Below, one piece after another: positions 1-13,100 of a DNA stretch of 64,000 nt (position 1 is the stretch's first letter; each line of letters begins with the position of its first letter). The notes under the pieces were generated by a model. The model searched no databases and was not told the origin of the DNA. It saw only the letters and a list, made by a program, of their open reading frames with translations. Origin of the DNA: Micromonospora sp. WMMD1120 (GTDB taxonomy: Bacteria; Actinomycetota; Actinomycetes; Mycobacteriales; Micromonosporaceae); assembly GCF_029626235.1 (NCBI RefSeq), contig NZ_JARUBO010000005.1, positions 6,296,001 to 6,360,000 on the forward strand, given 5' to 3'. Both the position numbers and the translations under genes were made by a program.

Positions 1-3000
1 GGCGTAGTTCGCCTGCCCGGGACTGCCCAGGACACCGGCGGTGGAGGAGAACAGCACGAACGCGGCGAGGTCGAGGTCGTGGGTCAGCTCGTGCAGGTGC
101 CAGGCCGCGTCGATCTTCGGCCGGGCGACCCGGTTCAGGCGGTCCGGGTCCAGCGTCTCGATCAGCCCGTCGTCGACGGTTCCGGCGGCGTGCACGACGG
201 CGCTGAGCGCACGGTCGGCCGGGATGGTGGCGAGCAGCGCCTGAAGGGCCGTACGGTCGGCCACGTCGCAGGCCGCGACGGTGACCTCGGCGTCGAGCGC
301 GGCCAGGTCGTCGGGGACCGCGCCCCCGCGACGCGAGACCAGCAACAGGTGGCGGACGCCGTGCGCGGTCACCAGGTGCCGGGCCAGCCGGCGGCCCAGG
401 GTGCCGGTGCCACCGGTGACCAGCACCGTGCCCGCCGCGATCGGGGGCGTCGTACCCCTGTCCCGCTGCCGGACGAGGCGCGGCGCGTGCCAGGTGTCGC
501 CGCGCAGCGCCAGCTCGGACTCGTCCGGCGGGACCGCCGTCGGCAGCGGCGCGTCGGTCGGGAGGTCGAGCAGCAGGAACCGGTCGGGATGCTCCCGTTG
601 CGCCGACCGGACCAGCCCCCACACCGGCGCGGCGGCCAGGTCGGTGAGCGGGCCCGGGCCGGCGGCGCCACGCGTGACGACGGCCAGGCGACTGTCGTCG
701 TCGTGGTCGTCGGCGAGCCAACGCTGGATGCCGTCGAGGACCACCCGGGTGGCGGTGGCGGCCCGCTCGGGCAGCGGGGTGTCCGGATCGGCGGTGGCGA
801 CGGACAGGAACTCGATCCGGGGGTCGGTGACCACCGGGGCGGTGAGTTCCGGCCAGGCGACCCGGAACAGGTGGTCACTGCCGGGTACCTGCCGGAACTC
901 CCGGGTGATCAGGGCGTCGACCGAGACGACTGGCGTGCCGCTCGGGTCGGTGCCGTGCAGGGCCACCGAACCGTCGGCGCGCACGCTCGCCCGTACCCGC
1001 AGGGCGCTCGCGCCGGTGGCGTGCAGTCGTACGCCGCTCCAGCTGAACGGCAGCCGCCCGGGACCGGCGGCGTCACCGGCGGGGACCAGCGCCACGGCGT
1101 GCAGGGCGGCGTCCAGCAGCGCCGGGTGCACGCCGAAGAGGTGGGCGTCGAGGCCGTCCGGGAGGATCACCTCGGCGAGGACGTCGTCACCGTGCCGCCA
1201 CACCGCGCGCAGACCCCGGAACGCCGGCCCGTAGTCAAAGCCGGCGGCCGCCGCGCGCTCGTAGACGCCGTCGAGCGGCACCGGCTCGGCGTCGGCGGGT
1301 GGCCAGGGCGCGTCGTCGTTCGGCGGCGCGGGGGCGTCGTCGGGCAGCAGGGTGCCGGAGGCGTGCAGTGTCCAGTCCTGGCCGGTGCGGGAGTGCACCG
1401 ACGCGGCGCGTCGGCCGGTGTCGTCGGGCCGCCCGACGACCATCTGCACCGTCGCCGGTGGGTGCAGCGGGGCGTGCAGTGTCAGCTCCTCGACCCGACC
1501 GCCCGCGCGCAGCACCAACTCCACCAGCCCGGTGCCGGGCACCAGCGCGGTCCCGTCGACAGCGTGGTGGGCCAGCCAGTCCCCGTCCACCCGACCGTCG
1601 AAGACGGTGCCCTGCGCCCCCTCGACGGGCTCGTCGAGCCAGCCGCCGCCGGTCAGCCAGTACCGGCGGCGCTGGAACGGGTACGTCGGCAGCACCACCC
1701 GCCGGGCGTCCCGACCGGCGAACACCGCAGGCCAGTCGACCGACGCCCCCCGCGCCCAGGCGCGGGCGACCGAGTCGAGGAACCGGCCCGACCCGCCGTC
1801 GTCGCGGCGCAACGACCCCAGCTCGCGGGCCAGGATCGGGTGCGGGCTCACCTCGATCAGGGTGTCCATCCCGGCGGTCGCGTCGGCGTAGCGGACCGTC
1901 TCGCGCAGGTTCCGGAACCAGTAGTCGGCATCCAACCCGGCCGTGTCCAACAGCCCTCCGGTCACCGTCGAGGAGAACGGCACCGCCGACGTCCGGGGTT
2001 CGATGTCCTTCAGCGCGGTGAGGATGTCGTCGCGGACGCCGTCGACGTGCGGCGAGTGCGAGGCGTAGTCCACGGCGATCCGCCTCGCGCGCGGTTCGGA
2101 CGCCAGGAACCGCTCCACCGCGTCGGTGTCACCGGACAGGATCGTCGAGTCCGGGCCGTTGATGGCCGCGACCGACAACTCCCCCGGCTCCACGTCGGCG
2201 AACGGCACCGACACCATGCCACCCCGCCCGGCGATGGCCCGCAACGCCCGACTGCGCAGCGCGACGACCCGCGCCGCGTCGTCCAACGACAGCGCCCCGG
2301 CGACGTAGGCCGCCGCGATCTCACCCTGCGAGTGCCCCACCACCGCCGACGGTTCGACACCGTAGGACCGCCACAGCGCGGCGAGGGACACCATCACCGC
2401 GAACAACGCCGGCTGCACCACGTCCACCCGGTCCAACGGGCCCGCCAGCGCCTCGCGCAACGACCAACCGGTGTACGGGCGCAACGCCTCCTCGCACGCC
2501 CGCATCTCGGCGGCGAACACCGGCGAGGTGTCCCACAGCTCCAGACCCATCCCGGTCCACTGCGAACCCTGACCCGGGAACACGAACAGCACCCGGCCGT
2601 CACCGGCACGAACCGGCAGGTCCTCCCCCACCACCCACCGCCACGGCAACCCCGCCCGACCCACCGCCAACGTGAAACCCACATCCACCGGCCGCAAACC
2701 CGATCCGGAACGCAGCGCGGACAGCGCCCGCACCTGCGCGTCCAACGCCTCCGGCGTCGCCGCCGAGGCCACCCACGGCACCTCGGGACCGGCGTCGCCG
2801 CCCGGCGGAGCGTCGAGCGGGGCCGCCTCCACGATCACGTGCGCGTTCGTCCCACTCATCCCGAACGCCGACACACCCGCCCGCCGCACGTCACCCGACC
2901 ACGGCACCTCATCGGTCAACAACCGCACCGCACCCGCCGACCAGTCCACCGCCGACGACGGCGAATCCACATGCAACGACCGCGGCAACACACCATGCCG

Positions 3001-4179
3001 CATCGCCAGGACCGTCTTGATCACCCCGGCTACACCCGCCGCCGCCTGCGTGTGACCCAGGTTCGACTTCACCGACCCCAACCACAACGGCCGATCCCGA
3101 CCCCGCCCATACACGGCGATCACCGCCTGCGCCTCGATCGGATCACCCAACCGCGTCCCCGTACCGTGCGCCTCCACCACATCCACATCCGCCGGAGAGA
3201 GGCGCGCGTCGGCCAGCGCCCGTTCGATGACCCGCTGCTGAGCCGGCCCGTTCGGCGCGGTCAGGCCACTGCTGGCACCGTCGGAGTTCACCGCCGAACC
3301 CCGGACCACGGCGAGGACGGGGTGGCCGTGGCGGCGGGCGTCGGACAACCGCTCCAGCAGCAGCATGCCGGCGCCCTCGGACCAGCCGGTGCCGTCCGCC
3401 GCCTCCGCGAACGGCTTGCACCGCCCGTCGGCGGCCAACCCCCGCTGCCGGCTGAACTCCACGAACATCCCGGGGGTCGCCATCACCGTGACGCCGCCGG
3501 CCAACGCCAGGTCGCACTCGCCCTGCCGCAACGCCCGGCTCGCCAGGTGGATCGCCACCAGCGACGAGGAGCATGCCGTGTCCACGGTGACCGCCGGACC
3601 CTCCAGGCCCAACACGTACGCCACCCGCCCGGTCGCCACACTCCCGGCGCTGCCACTGCCCAGGTAGCCCTCCAACTGGGGGTCCGCTCGGCCGGCCGAG
3701 GTGTAGTCGCTGTAGGCGACGCCCGCGTACACGCCGACGGGACGACCGCGCAACGAGCCCGGGTCGATGCCGGCGCGCTCGATCGCCTCCCAGGACGTCT
3801 CCAGCAGCAGCCGTTGCTGCGGGTCCATTGCCTGGGCCTCGCGGGGACTGATCCCGAAGAAGTCGGCGTCGAAGAGGTCGACGCCGTCGAGGAAACCGCC
3901 GTGCCGGGCGTACGACGTGCCGGCACGTTCCGGGTCCGGGTCGTACACCGCGTCCAGGTCCCAACCCCTGTCGGTCGGGAACCCGGTGACGGCGTCGCGC
4001 CCCTCGGCGAGCAGACGCCACAGGTCCTCCGGGGAGCGGACACCGCCGGGCAGCCGGCAGCTCATCGCCACGATGGCGACGGGCTCCGGCTCCTCCAGCT
4101 CCCGAACGCGTTGCCGGGTCCGGCGCAGGTCGTCGGTGACCAGCCGCAGGTACTCGCGGAGCTTGTTCTCGTTCGACAT
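1..4179 (-). CDS. Modular type I PKS, module 8 (KS-AT-DH-KR..., truncated by window edge)
   Basis: Third PKS gene of the assembly line, cut by the window start; 1393 residues are visible. ATG at 4179 follows a GGGGAG site and lies 17 nt after the stop of the preceding PKS gene, so translation is probably coupled. Residues 1-30 are a charged helix like an N-terminal docking segment. The KS (about 33-450) has Cys203 in TACSSS and the HGTGT and SNLGHT motifs. The AT (about 535-830) has GHSQGE and YASHS, the methylmalonyl-CoA signature. The DH (about 850-1100) has His872 in [10 protein letters not shown] and Asp1023 in LLDAALHA. The KR (from about 1245) has TGGTGTLG, a VDD motif (B-type) and Tyr1392 in GQANY, one residue before the edge. 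The ACP and anything later lie outside. Large parts of the AT linker and DH are nearly identical in DNA to module 4. The order and specificity calls rest on motifs, not measured activity. Confidence 0.96.
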   Translation of the reverse strand, partial: MSNENKLREYLRLVTDDLRRTRQRVRELEEPEPVAIVAMSCRLPGGVRSPEDLWRLLAEGRDAVTGFPTDRGWDLDAVYDPDPERAGTSYARHGGFLDGVDLFDADFFGISPREAQAMDPQQRLLLETSWEAIERAGIDPGSLRGRPVGVYAGVAYSDYTSAGRADPQLEGYLGSGSAGSVATGRVAYVLGLEGPAVTVDTACSSSLVAIHLASRALRQGECDLALAGGVTVMATPGMFVEFSRQRGLAADGRCKPFAEAADGTGWSEGAGMLLLERLSDARRHGHPVLAVVRGSAVNSDGASSGLTAPNGPAQQRVIERALADARLSPADVDVVEAHGTGTRLGDPIEAQAVIAVYGRGRDRPLWLGSVKSNLGHTQAAAGVAGVIKTVLAMRHGVLPRSLHVDSPSSAVDWSAGAVRLLTDEVPWSGDVRRAGVSAFGMSGTNAHVIVEAAPLDAPPGGDAGPEVPWVASAATPEALDAQVRALSALRSGSGLRPVDVGFTLAVGRAGLPWRWVVGEDLPVRAGDGRVLFVFPGQGSQWTGMGLELWDTSPVFAAEMRACEEALRPYTGWSLREALAGPLDRVDVVQPALFAVMVSLAALWRSYGVEPSAVVGHSQGEIAAAYVAGALSLDDAARVVALRSRALRAIAGRGGMVSVPFADVEPGELSVAAINGPDSTILSGDTDAVERFLASEPRARRIAVDYASHSPHVDGVRDDILTALKDIEPRTSAVPFSSTVTGGLLDTAGLDADYWFRNLRETVRYADATAGMDTLIEVSPHPILARELGSLRRDDGGSGRFLDSVARAWARGASVDWPAVFAGRDARRVVLPTYPFQRRRYWLTGGGWLDEPVEGAQGTVFDGRVDGDWLAHHAVDGTALVPGTGLVELVLRAGGRVEELTLHAPLHPPATVQMVVGRPDDTGRRAASVHSRTGQDWTLHASGTLLPDDAPAPPNDDAPWPPADAEPVPLDGVYERAAAAGFDYGPAFRGLRAVWRHGDDVLAEVILPDGLDAHLFGVHPALLDAALHAVALVPAGDAAGPGRLPFSWSGVRLHATGASALRVRASVRADGSVALHGTDPSGTPVVSVDALITREFRQVPGSDHLFRVAWPELTAPVVTDPRIEFLSVATADPDTPLPERAATATRVVLDGIQRWLADDHDDDSRLAVVTRGAAGPGPLTDLAAAPVWGLVRSAQREHPDRFLLLDLPTDAPLPTAVPPDESELALRGDTWHAPRLVRQRDRGTTPPIAAGTVLVTGGTGTLGRRLARHLVTAHGVRHLLLVSRRGGAVPDDLAALDAEVTVAACDVADRTALQALLATIPADRALSAVVHAAGTVDDGLIETLDPDRLNRVARPKIDAAWHLHELTHDLDLAAFVLFSSTAGVLGSPGQANYA
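1288..1586. repeat. Module 8 copy of a near-identical DH block (pair with 22398-22696)
   Basis: This stretch coding for the start of the module 8 dehydratase matches the module 4 stretch at 22398-22696 with only a few substitutions over about 300 nt, far above the similarity of other dehydratases in the locus. It looks like a recent duplication or gene-conversion tract. Confidence 0.8.
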
Positions 4180-4196
4180 CCCTGTGGCTCCCCGGT

Positions 4197-7100
4197 TCAC
4201 GACAGTCCGAGCTCGTGGTCGATGAGGGCGAACAACTCGTCGTCGTCGGCCGGTGCCGGTGCGTCCGTCTCCGGTCCGGCACGCCGTACCTTCGACAGCA
4301 GCGCCTCCAGACGCGCGGCGACCCGACGCCGCGTGTCCTCGTCGGCGGCGGCCGACGCGACCGCCGTCGCCAGCCGGTCCAGCTCGACGAGCGCGTCCGC
4401 GCCGGCCGTCCCGCCCAGCTCGGCGTCGAGTTGGCGGGCCAGTGCGCTGGGCGTGGGGTGGTCGAACAGCACGGTGGCCGGCAGCGGCAGCCCGGTGCTC
4501 CGCACGAGCTGGTTACGCAGCTCCACGGCGGTCAGCGAGTCGAAGCCGGCGTCGAGGAAACCCTTGTCCGGGTCCACGCCGGAGGCGTCGGGATGGCCGA
4601 GCACGGCGGCGGCGGTCGCGCGTACCAGATCGAGCAGGACCTCGGTGCGCGCGGACGCGGACCGGCCGGTCAGCCGCCGCCGCAGCGCGGCCCCGCCGGA
4701 CACCGTGCCGGCGGCGGTCCGGCGGGCCGGGCGGACCAGGCCGCGCAGCACGGCCGGCAGGCCGTCGGCACGGGAACCCCAGGCGGCCAGGTCGAGGCGG
4801 GCCGGCAGCAGGCAGGGCGGCGCGTCCGCGCCGGTGGCCGCGTCGAAGAGGGCGAGCGCGGTGTCCAGGTCGAGCGGCAGCACACCGGTACGCGCGAGGC
4901 GGGCCCGGGCCGCGTCGTCGAGGCGGCCGGCCATGCCGTCCGGCGCGTGCCACGCGCCCCAGGCGAGGGAGTGCGCCGGCAGCCCGGCGGCCCGGCGGTG
5001 CGCGGCGAGCGCGTCGAGGTAGGCGTTGCCGGCCGCGTACGGTGACTGACCCGCCGCGCCCAACACCCCGGCGGCGGAGGAAAACAGCACGAAGGCGGTG
5101 AGGGGCAGGTCCCGGGTCAGCTCGTGCAGGTGCCGGGCGCCGTCCACCTTGGCCCGCAGTACCCGGTCCAGGTGCTCGGGGGTCACGTTGGCCAGCACCG
5201 CGTCCTCGACCACACCGGCGGCGTGCACGACACCCCGCAGCGGGCGGTCCGCCGCGATGCCACCGATCAGCGCTGCCAGCGCGGCCCGGTCCCCCACGTC
5301 GCACGCGACCACCCGCGCCTCGACGCCGGGCGCGGTCAGCTCGGCGACGAGCCCGCCGTCGTCGCCGGAGCGGCTGACCAGGAGCAGGTGGCGCACGCCG
5401 TGCCGGGCGACGAGGTGTCGGGCGACGTGCCCGCCGAGCGCGCCGACGCCGCCGGTGACCAGGACCGTCCCGTCCGGGTCCCACGGCGGCGGGCCTGACC
5501 CGTCGGCGCGCGCCGGGCTGAGGCGGGGCACGAGGACGACACCGTCGCGGATCGCGACCTGGTCCTCGCCGGTCGCGGCGAGCAGCCGGTCGAGGGATTC
5601 GGGCGCGGCTGCGGCGTCAAGGTCGACGAGCGCGAAACGGCCCGGCTGCTCGGCCTGCGCGGCGCGCAGCAGCCCCCAGACCGGCGCCGCGTCCAGCCCG
5701 CCGACCCGGTCGCCGTCGCGGGCCGCGAGCGCGTCGCGGGTGACGAAGGCCAGTCGGGTGCCGGGTTCGCGCTGCGCGATCTCCAACGCCCGGTGTACGT
5801 CGTCGACGTGGTGCACGGCGACCGGCGGACCGTCGCCGGTGCTGGCGCTGGCGCTGGCGCTGGCGCTGGCGGGCAGCGGCACCCAGTCCAGCCGGTACAG
5901 CGCTCCGGCGCGCCGATCCGGCCCGGCGGCCGGCAACGCCCGGGTGACCAACCGGTCGACGTCCGCCACCGGCGCGCCCGTCGGGTCGGTCATGGTGATC
6001 GCCATCCCGTCGCCGGACGGGTCCGGGGTGAGGCGTACGCGCAGCGCTGTCGCCCCGGTCGCGTACAGGCGCACCCCCCGCCAGGCGAACGGCACCCGGC
6101 CGCGTACGGCGTCGGCCCCCTCGGCCAGCGCGGTGAGCCCACCGGCGTGCAGGGCGGCGTCGAACAGGGCCGGGTGGACGCCGAAGCGGCTGGCCCCCTG
6201 GTGTTCCGGCTGCGGGAGGACCACCTCGGCGTAGGTGTGCCCGCCGTGCCGCCAGGCGGCGCGCAGCCCCTGGAAGGCCGGGCCCAACGCGAAGCCGGCG
6301 TCGGCGAACCGCGCGTAGTGGTCGTGCACGTCGATCGGCTCGGCCCCCTCCGGCGGCCACACCGGCTCCGGCGTGGCGGGCGCGTCGACGGTCCCGGCCA
6401 GCCGGCCGGTGGCGTGCCGGGTCCACGACTCGCCGGGCCGGCGGGCGTGCACGGCGAAGGTTCGCCCGCCGTCCGGACCGGCCGGCCCGACCCGCACCTG
6501 CACGGCGACCGGGACGCCGTCCGGCACCGTCAGCGGCGCGTCGTGGACCAGCTCGGCGAGGCCCTCGGCGCCGGCCCGCTCGGCGGCGTACAGGGCCAGC
6601 TCGGTCAGCGCGACACCGGGCACGATGACCGTGTCGGCGATGACGTGGTCGGCGAGCCACCGCTGCTCCGCCGTCGACAGGTGGCCGGTGAGCAGCAGGC
6701 CGTCGTCGTCGGCGAGTTCCGCGACGCCGTCGACGAGCGGGTGGCCGGTCTTTGTCGATGGCGCGGTGGAGAGCCAGTACCGCCCACGCTGGAACGGGTA
6801 CGTCGGCACCGGCGCCGGCGGACCGGCCGGCAGCACCGCCGCCCAGTCGACGGGCACACCGGCCACGTGCGCCCGGGCCAGCGCCGCCACCACCGTCTCC
6901 ACCTCGTCGCGGTCCCGGCGCGACGACGGCACGTACCGGCCGTGCCGACCGTACGCGCAGAGCGCGCCGTCGGGGCCGACCTCCACGAATGTCGACACAC
7001 CACGGGCGGTCAGCAGGTCCAGCCCGTCGCCGAAGCGGACGGTCTCGCGCACCTGCCGCACCCAGTAGTCGGCGTCGAACTCCCGGATCAGGTCACCGGT

Positions 7101-10100
7101 CACGTTGGACACGACGGCGATGCGCGGCCGTTCGTAGGTGATGCCGGCGGCCACCTCGCCGAACTCCGCGAGCATCGGCTCCATCGCCGCGGAGTGGAAG
7201 GCGTGCGAGACGGTCAGCCGGCGGACCCGGCGACCCCGGGCGCGCCACCGGTCGGCGGCCTCGTCGATCAGCTCCACCGGCCCGGAGATCACCACCGCGT
7301 CGGGGCCGTTGACTGCGGCCACCGGCAGGCCCGCCACCTCGGCCTCGGACGCCTCGATCGCCAGCATCGCGCCGCCGGCCGGCAGCGCCTGCATCAGCCG
7401 GGCGCGGGCCGACACCAGGCGACACGCGTCGGCCAGCGACAGCGCGCCCGCGACGTGCGCGGCGGCCAGCTCACCGATCGAGTGGCCGAGCAGGTAGGCG
7501 GGGGTCACGCCGTACGACTCCCAGAGTCGGAACATGGCGACCTCGAACGCGAACAGCGCCGGCTGCGCCAGCCCGGTACGGGCCAGTGTCGCGTCGTCGG
7601 CGGTGCGGACGGCGTCGGCGTCCAGCAGCGCCAGCGTCTCGTCCCAGACCCGGGCGAAGACGCCGAAGCTGGCCGCCAACCCGCCACCCATGCCGGGCCG
7701 CTGCGCGCCCTGCCCAGAGAAGAGGAAGGCGAGGTCGCCACCGGCGGTGTCCGGTCCGATGACGCCGGGAGCGGTGCCGCCGTTCGCGAGCGCGTCGAGG
7801 CCACGGCGCAGCGCCGCCGGGTCGCGGGAGACGACAGCGGCGCGGTGCTCGAGCGCGGCCCGGCCGGTCGCCAGCGTGGCGGCGATCCGCAGAGGCCCGG
7901 TGTCGTCCGCGTCGTCGCTGTCGTCCGCGTCGTCGAGGAACGCGCGCAGCCGGGTGGCCTGCGCGCGCAACGCCGCCTCGGAATGGCCGGACAGCAGCCA
8001 GGGCGCCGGCAGGTCCGGGCCGGGCTCGGCGGGCGGCGGCCCGGCCGGGGCCTCCTCCACGATCACGTGCGCGTTGGTGCCGCTCACTCCGAACGACGAG
8101 ACGCCGGCCCGTCGGGGACGGTCGCCGGCCGGCCACGGTGTCGCGGCGGTCAGCAGCCGCACGGCGCCGGCCGACCAGTCGACGTGTGCGGACGGGCGGT
8201 CCGCGTGCAGTGTGCGCGGCAGCAGGCCGTGCCGCAGGGCGAGGACCATCTTGATGACGCCGCCCACCCCGGCGGCGGCCTGGGCGTGCCCGATGTTCGA
8301 CTTCAGCGAGCCCAGCAGCAGCGGCTCGGCGCGGTCGACGCCGTAGGTGGCGAGGATCGCGTCCGCCTCGATCGGGTCGCCGAGGGTGGTGCCGGTGCCG
8401 TGCGCCTCGACGGCGTCCACGTCGGCGGGGGTCAGGCGGGCGCTGGCCAGCGCCTCGCGGATCACCCGCTGCTGGGCGAGGCCGTTCGGCGCGGTGAGTC
8501 CGTTGCTGGCGCCGTCGGAGTTGACGGCGCTGCCGCGCAGGACGGCGAGCACCGGCTGCCCGTCGCGCCGGGCGTCGGCGAGGCGGCGCAGCAGCAGGAC
8601 GCCGGCGCCCTCGGCCCAGGCGGTGCCGTCGGCGTCCGCGCCGAACGCCTTGCACCGTCCGTCGGGCGCGAGCCCTCGCTGGCGACTGAACTCGACGAAC
8701 GCGCCCGGAGTGGCCATCACCGTGACGCCGCCGGCCAGCGCCGCGTCGCACTCGCCCTGCCGTAGCGACTGCACGGCCAGGTGCAGCGCGACGAGCGACG
8801 AGGAGCAGGCGGTGTCGACGGTGAGCGCCGGGCCCTCCAGACCCAGCGTGTACGCCACCCGGCCGGAGGCGACGCTGCCGGCGCTGCCCTGCCCGAGGTA
8901 GCCCTCGACGTCGCCGGGCGCGGGGCCGGCCTGGGCGGCGTACCCGCCGGGGATCAGGCCGGTGAAGACGCCGGTTCGGCTACCCCGGGCCGAGGTGGGG
9001 TCGATGCCGGCCCGTTCGAAGACCTCCCACGCCACCTCCAGGAACAGCCGTTGCTGCGGGTCCATCGCGACCGCCTCGCGGGGGCTGATGCCGAAGAAAC
9101 CCGGGTCGAACAGCGCCGCGTCGTGCAGGAATCCCCCGTGCCGGGTGTACGTGGTGCCGGCCCGACCGGGGTCCGGGTCGTAGAGCGCGTCCAGGTCCCA
9201 GCCCCGGTCGACGGGGAAGCCGGTGATCGCGTCCCGGCCCTCGACCACCAACCGCCAGAGCGCCTCGGGGCTGTCCACGCCGCCGGGGTAGCGGCAGGCC
9301 ATCGCCACGATGGCGATGTCCGCGCCAGCGGCGTCCCCGCCGGCCGGCCGGTCGGCGGTCGGGTCGGCGGTCGGCGCGCCGGTGAGCAGGCCCGCCAGGT
9401 GGGCGGCGAGCCGGGCCGGGGTCGGCTGATCGAAGACGACAGTGGCGGGCAGCCGTAGCCCGGTGGCGGCGGCGACCCGGTTGCGCAGCTCCAGCGCGGT
9501 GAGCGAGTCGAAACCGAGGCTCTTGAACGGGCGGTCGTCCAGGCCCTCCGCGCTGGGGTGCCCGAGGACGGCCGCGGCCTGCGTACGGATCAGGTCGGTG
9601 AGGACCCGGGCCCGCTCCGCGCCGGTCAGCGGGCCCAGCCGGGCGGCGAGGTCGCCGGTCGGCGCTGCCGCCGCCCGCTGTAGCTCGCGGCGTCGGGCGG
9701 CGAAGCGGGCCGGCACGAGCAGCGCGTCCGGCGCGACGCTGCCGACGTCGAACAGCCGCAGCCCGTCCGCCACGGCAAGCGGCCGGACGTCGGCGCGGGC
9801 GAGCTGACGCCGGTCCAGGTGCCCGGTCATCGCGCTGGGCGGCGCCCACAGGCCCCAGGCCAGGGAGACCGCCGGCAGGCCGAGGGTACGACGGTGCGCG
9901 GCGAGCGCGTCGAGGTAGCTGTTCGCCGCCGCGTAGCCGGCCTGCCCCGGGCTGCCCAGCACCCCGGCCGCCGAGGAGAACAGCACGAACGCGCGGAAGT
10001 CCGCGTCCCGGGTCAGCTCGTGCAGGTGCCGGGCCCCGTCCACCTTGGGCCGCAGCACCCGGTCCAGCCGGTCGTCGGTGAGTTCGGTGACCAGCCCGTC

Positions 10101-13100
10101 GTCGAGGACGCCGGCGGTGTGCACGACGATCCGCAGCGGATGGTCGGCGGGGATCGCGGCGAGCGCGGCGGCCAACGCGGCCCGGTCGGCGACGTCGCAC
10201 GCCACCGCCGTCGCCTCCGCCCCCAGGGCGGTCAGCTCCTCGGCGAGGCGGTCGGCCGGTTGCCGGCTGAGCAGCAGCAGACGGCGGACGCCCCAGCCGG
10301 TCACCAGGTGCCGGGCCACGATGCCGCCGAGGGTGCCGCGCGCCCCGGTGACCACCGCGGTGCCCGCCGCGTCGACCGGCCGGGGCATGGTGAGCACGAT
10401 CTTGCCGATGTGTCGGGCCTGGCTGAGCTGCCGGAACGCGTCGCGGGCCCGGCGCACGTCGACAGCCGTGTACGGCAGCGGGCGCAGCGTCCCGGCCGCG
10501 AAGACCGTCAGCAGGGTGTCGAGCAGCTCGGCGATCCGGTCCGGCCCCGCCTCCTTGAGGTCGAACGCCCGGTAGCGCAGCCGCTGGTGCGCGGCCGGGT
10601 CGCGGATGTCGGTCTTGCCCATCTCGATGAACCGGCCGCCGTCGCGGACCAGCCGCAGCGAGGCGTCGGCGAACTCGTGCGCGAGGCTGTTGAGGACGAC
10701 GTCGACGCCGCGTCCGCCGGTGACCGCCCGGATGTGCTCCTCGAAGCCGAGGTCGCGGGAGGAGGCGATCCGCTCCGCCGGCACCCCCAGCGCCCGGACG
10801 GCGGCGTGCTTGCCGGGGCTGGCGGTCGCGTACACCTCGGCGCCGAGGAACTGGGCGAGCTGGACGGCGGCCATCCCGACCCCGCCAGCGGCGGCGTGCA
10901 CGAGGACCGTCTCGCCGGGACTGATCGCGGCCAGGTCGACCAGGCCGTAGTAGGCGGTGAGGAAAGCGATCGGCGCGGTGGCCGCCTCGGCGAACGACCA
11001 GGCCGCGGGGATCGGCGCGAGCAGCCGACGGTCGGTCACCGCGACCGGGCCGAACGAGCCGGACAGCAGGCCGAACACCCGGTCGCCGGGGCGCAGGCCG
11101 GTGACGTCGGGGCCGGTCTCCAGGACGACGCCGGCGCCCTCGCCGCCCAACCCGGTCTCCCCGGGTACGGCCCCCAGCGCGACCATGACGTCGCGGAAGT
11201 TGAGGCCGGCGGCCCGGACGGCGACGCGTACCTGACCGGCCTCCAGCGGACCGGTCGGGGCCGGATCGGTGGCCAGCCGCAGGTTCTCCAGGGTGCCCGG
11301 CTCGCTGATGTCGAGGTGCCAGGGCGTGGGCGGAACCGGTTCGGCGGTGGCCGGCACGAGGTGGGGCACGAGGACCGCACCGGCGCGGACCGCCACCCGG
11401 GCGTCGGGCCCGGCGACGATCCGCGCCAGGGCGCGGGGCAGCACGGCGTCATCCGGGTCGGCGTCGTCCAGGTCGACAAGTCCGAACCGGGCGGGATGCT
11501 CGGCGGCGGCGGCGGTGAGCAGCCCCCAGAGCGGGGCGGTGACCGGGTCGGGCCCCTCGCAGGGGCCGGTGGCGACCGCGTGGCGGGTGGTGACCACCAG
11601 CCGGGAACCGGCGAACCGTTCGTCGGCGAGCCAGGCCCGGGTCAGCGCGAGGCCGTGGCGCAGCACCTCCCGGACCGTGCCGCCCGACGCCGGCCGCACG
11701 ACCACCAGCGGCGGCACCGGGTCGGGCACCTCGGCCAGGTCGTCGACGACCGGCGCGCCGGGGTGCTCAGCGACCACCGGCGCCGGCGTCCAGGCCACCC
11801 GGTGCAGGGCACCGACGGGGTCCGGGCCGGCGCTCAGGTCGGCGGCGGCGAACGGTCGCAGCGCCAGCGCCGCCACCGTGGCGACCGGCGCGCCCGCGTG
11901 GTCGGCCACGTCGATGCCGAACCGGTCCGCACCGGCGCGGCGCAGGCGTACCCGCAGCCCGGTCGCGCCGACCGCGTGCACGGTGACGCCGCTGAAGGCG
12001 AACGGCAGGCGGCCCTCGCCGGTCTCGTCCAGCACCGACCCGGCGCGTACCGCCTGGACCGCCGCGTCGAGCAACGCCGGATGCACCAGGTACCCGGCGG
12101 CGTCGGTGTGCTCGTCCGCCGGCAGCGACACCTCGGCGTACACCTCGTCGCCGCGTCGCCACGCGGCCCGCAGCCCCTGGAAGGCCGGCCCGTAGTGGAA
12201 ACCGTCGGCGGCGGCGCGCCGGTAGAAGTCGTCGAGCGCGACGGCGGTGGCACCGGCCGGCGGCCAGGCGGTCAGCTCGGCCCCCGGCGAGCCGGTCGGG
12301 GCGAGCACGCCGGTGGCGTGCCGACGCCACGGCCCGTCCGGCGCGTCCACCTGTGCGTGCAGGCTGATCGGACGGCGTCCGGTCTGGTCGGCCTCGTCGA
12401 CCCGGACCTGGATCGGTACGCCGCCGGACGCGGGCAGCGCCAGCGGCGCCTCCAGGGTCAACTCCTCCACAGCCGCGCAGTCGGTCTGCTCGGCGGCGGC
12501 GAGGGCGAGTTCGAGGAACGCCGTGCCGGGCAGCAGGACGGTGTCGCCGACGGCGTGGTCGGCCAGCCACCGGTGGTCCTGGGGGGAGAGCCGGCCGGTG
12601 AACAGGCGACCGCCGGTGCCGGCCAGCGGTGTGCTGGTCGCCAGCAGCGGATGACCGGCGGTGCCGGCGGCCGGCGCGCCGGTCAGCCAGTACCGCTCCC
12701 CCTGGAACGGGTAGGTGGGCAGGTCGGCGAGCCGGGCGTCGGCACCCGCGTACGCCGGGTGCCAGTCGACGGTGAGCCCGTGGGCGTACCCGGTGGCGAG
12801 CGACTCGAGCAGCCGCTGCGGACCGCCGTCGTCACGGCGCAGCGACCCGGTGCCGACGGCGTCGTCCGGCAGCGCCGGCAGCAGGACGGGGTGCGGGCTG
12901 ATCTCGACGAACACCGTCGGCTCGGCGTCGGCCAACTCCCGCACCACCGGCCCGAAGAGCACCGTCTCGCGCAGGTTGCGGAACCAGTACCCGGCGTCCA
13001 GCCCGCTCGGGTCGACCGGCGCGCCGGTGACCGTGGAGTGCAGCGGCACCGTGCCGGCGCGGGGAGCGAGGTCGGCGAGCGCGTGCAGCAGGTCGTCGCG

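Noticed and set aside
79..5022. Very long plus-strand reading frame (1647 codons) over the left PKS genes
   Set aside because: It is antisense to clear KS, AT, DH and KR coding sequence; its translation is Arg/Gln/Pro-rich with no domain. High GC removes stop codons from the opposite strand.
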